Part shown: in pieces, positions 62,845 through 64,000 of the stretch | Numbering within the stretch: position 1 is the first letter of the stretch | Layout: the number at the start of each line of letters is the position of its first letter | Origin: Gorillibacterium timonense | GTDB taxonomy: Bacteria > Bacillota > Bacilli > Paenibacillales > NBRC-103111 | Reading direction: 5' to 3' | Assembly: GCF_001457415.1 (NCBI RefSeq) | Contig: NZ_LN881724.1 | Span: 620,001 to 684,000 of the forward strand | DNA length: 64,000 nt | Program-made: the position numbers and the translations under genes | The notes under the pieces: model-generated | What the model was told of the DNA's origin: nothing | Database searches by the model: none | Seen by the model: the letters and a program-made list of their open reading frames with translations, nothing else

Positions 62845-64000
62845 ATGACAACTCTAGCCAAATCGAAAATCGAAGTGCGGGCCGGTGCCCTCGCTTTCAC
62901 CTTCTGGAACAGCGGCGATCTGTACCTTGCAGAGAGCGGCCGGACCATGATCAACCAACTGATGACAAGTCCCCTTGACGGATCGTTGAACAACCTGTAT
63001 CTGCGCGTTCATCAACCATCCGGGATTGCTTACTACCCGCTTGTCGGCATCCGATCCGGAAGCCGTTTCGCCTATAGTGAAGATTACGCGGTGTGGGAAG
63101 GGGAAGCGGCCGGCATCGGCTACCGCGTGCTGTTCGCCCCGACCGAGCAAGGTGTCTGGTTCTGGGATATTACCGTTGAGGGAGAAGGCGCAACCGTCGA
63201 TCTCGTGTACGGGCAGGACGTGGGCCTTGCGGACGGCGGAGCGGTACGCAGCAATGAAGCTTACCTCTCGCAATATATCGATCATGCGGTATTCGAAGAC
63301 GCTGAGCAAGGCTTCGTCGTGTGCTCGCGACAAAATCAGCCTCAAGGCGGAGCTTTTCCTTATCTTCAGCAAGGGGCTCTCACCCGGGCGACGGGATATT
63401 CCACGGACGGGTTCCAATTCTACGGCTTGTCCTACAAAGAAACAGATGTTCCGGAAAGCCTCCTGCACGAGCAGCTTGCCAATGAAATTTACCAATACGA
63501 ATTCGCCTATACGGCACTCCAGTCGGAGAAGGTCGAGCTAAATGGGAATGCGCGGTTCGTCTTCTACGGTCTCCTTCAAGCGGATCATCCGGCTGCGATC
63601 ACAGAGCTGGAGTATGCGGGACTTCTTGCTGAGGCTTGGAGCGCTTATCAAGGCCGGTTTGCGGAATCGGCGCAGGCAGTGGCAGCAGCGAAGCCCGCTG
63701 TGAAAGCCGCCTATCGCCCCGTCATCGGCAAGCCAGTCCAGACGCTGCCCGTATCTGATGAGAAGCTGGAGCAGCTTTTCCCGGCAAGCACGAGGCATCA
63801 AGAAGAAGTTCTGGACGGCAAGCTGGCTGCCTTTTTCACGGAAACCTATGAGCATGTGGTTCTGAAGGAAAAAGAACTGCGCGTCGAGCGTCCGCATGGA
63901 CATATCCTGATGAGCGGCAATAACGTGGTGCTGGGAGAACCGGTTATCACCACCACTTCGTATATGTACGGGGTATTCAACTCCCATTTGGTTATCGGGA
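62845..64000 (+). CDS. GH94-type glycoside phosphorylase, N-terminal part (cut by window edge)
   Basis: 385 residues from the ATG at 62845; the rest lies beyond the window. AGGAGG occurs 13 bases upstream. SPLDGSLNNLYLRVH, DLVYGQDVGLADGGAVRSNE and VVCSRQNQPQGGAFPY are typical of large GH94 proteins of the 1,2-beta-oligoglucan phosphorylase group, as I recall them. The catalytic barrel would be in the missing part. Gene order (importer, GH3, GH94) resembles the Listeria innocua sophoro-oligosaccharide locus. Substrate inferred. Confidence 0.8.
   Translation, partial: MTTLAKSKIEVRAGALAFTFWNSGDLYLAESGRTMINQLMTSPLDGSLNNLYLRVHQPSGIAYYPLVGIRSGSRFAYSEDYAVWEGEAAGIGYRVLFAPTEQGVWFWDITVEGEGATVDLVYGQDVGLADGGAVRSNEAYLSQYIDHAVFEDAEQGFVVCSRQNQPQGGAFPYLQQGALTRATGYSTDGFQFYGLSYKETDVPESLLHEQLANEIYQYEFAYTALQSEKVELNGNARFVFYGLLQADHPAAITELEYAGLLAEAWSAYQGRFAESAQAVAAAKPAVKAAYRPVIGKPVQTLPVSDEKLEQLFPASTRHQEEVLDGKLAAFFTETYEHVVLKEKELRVERPHGHILMSGNNVVLGEPVITTTSYMYGVFNSHLVIG

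Overview
The window reads as a chromosomal segment of a moderately GC-rich, endospore-former-type Gram-positive bacterium of the Paenibacillaceae (Paenibacillus or Cohnella-like). The signs are strong AGGAGG-type ribosome binding sites, frequent TTG and GTG starts, an S-layer-anchored (SLH) amylolytic enzyme, an LplB/YtcP-type sugar ABC transporter, a T-box leader, a YtrA-type GntR regulator, OhrR-like operators, and a sigma-W-like promoter. No tRNA or rRNA gene, CRISPR array, integrase or insertion sequence is recognisable. The assignment comes from gene content, not from a search.

Layout. 1-4.6 kb: a LysR regulator (cut by the window edge) diverges from a heterodimeric ABC exporter with one degenerate ATP site. 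4.7-9 kb: a small unknown protein, a nitroreductase, an SdpR/SdpI-like repressor and immunity pair, and an M20 dipeptidase. 9.1-13 kb: a five-gene operon of two ABC-2 transporter modules around a YtrA-type regulator. 13-19 kb: a decayed lipoprotein gene, a Gpi18-like membrane glycosyltransferase, a Qnr-like pentapeptide protein, an MFS transporter and a proteobacterial-type ferrochelatase. 19.3-24.8 kb: an SLH-anchored pullulanase/alpha-amylase preceded by cre/MalR-like sites. 25-26.4 kb: a DUF1304 protein behind an OhrR-like operator, a GIY-YIG-like protein and its partner. 26.6-30.2 kb: a T-box leader and an eukaryote-like (type 2) isoleucyl-tRNA synthetase. 30.4-32.1 kb: three small proteins of unknown role. 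32.2-37.9 kb: a 1797-residue bacillopeptidase F-like protease with a structured leader. 38.5-44 kb: a flavin-reductase-fold stress protein, then an ECF sigma / membrane protein / ABC ATPase / duplicated permease operon. 44.3-48.7 kb: a membrane coiled-coil protein with an NAGPA-type phosphodiester glycosidase, Ohr peroxidase, GNAT acetyltransferase and serine hydrolase. 49-53.3 kb: an operon of ornithine-cyclodeaminase-like, M19 dipeptidase-like and CocE/NonD hydrolase genes. 53.4-56.2 kb: a DedA protein under a sigma-W-like promoter, a SPOUT methyltransferase and a second serine hydrolase. 56.4-64 kb: a sugar operon of two permeases, a lipoprotein binding protein, GH3 beta-glucosidase and a GH94 phosphorylase that runs off the right edge.

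How genes work together. The last operon imports a beta-gluco-oligosaccharide and degrades it in the cytoplasm by hydrolysis (GH3) and phosphorolysis (GH94). The SLH enzyme degrades starch-like polymers at the cell surface. Two separate loci (DUF1304 and ohr) carry near-identical promoter and operator layouts and look like one organic-peroxide regulon. Several loci (LysR exporter, SdpRI, YtrA operon, ECF-sigma operon, sigma-W DedA) are envelope-stress or antibiotic-response modules.
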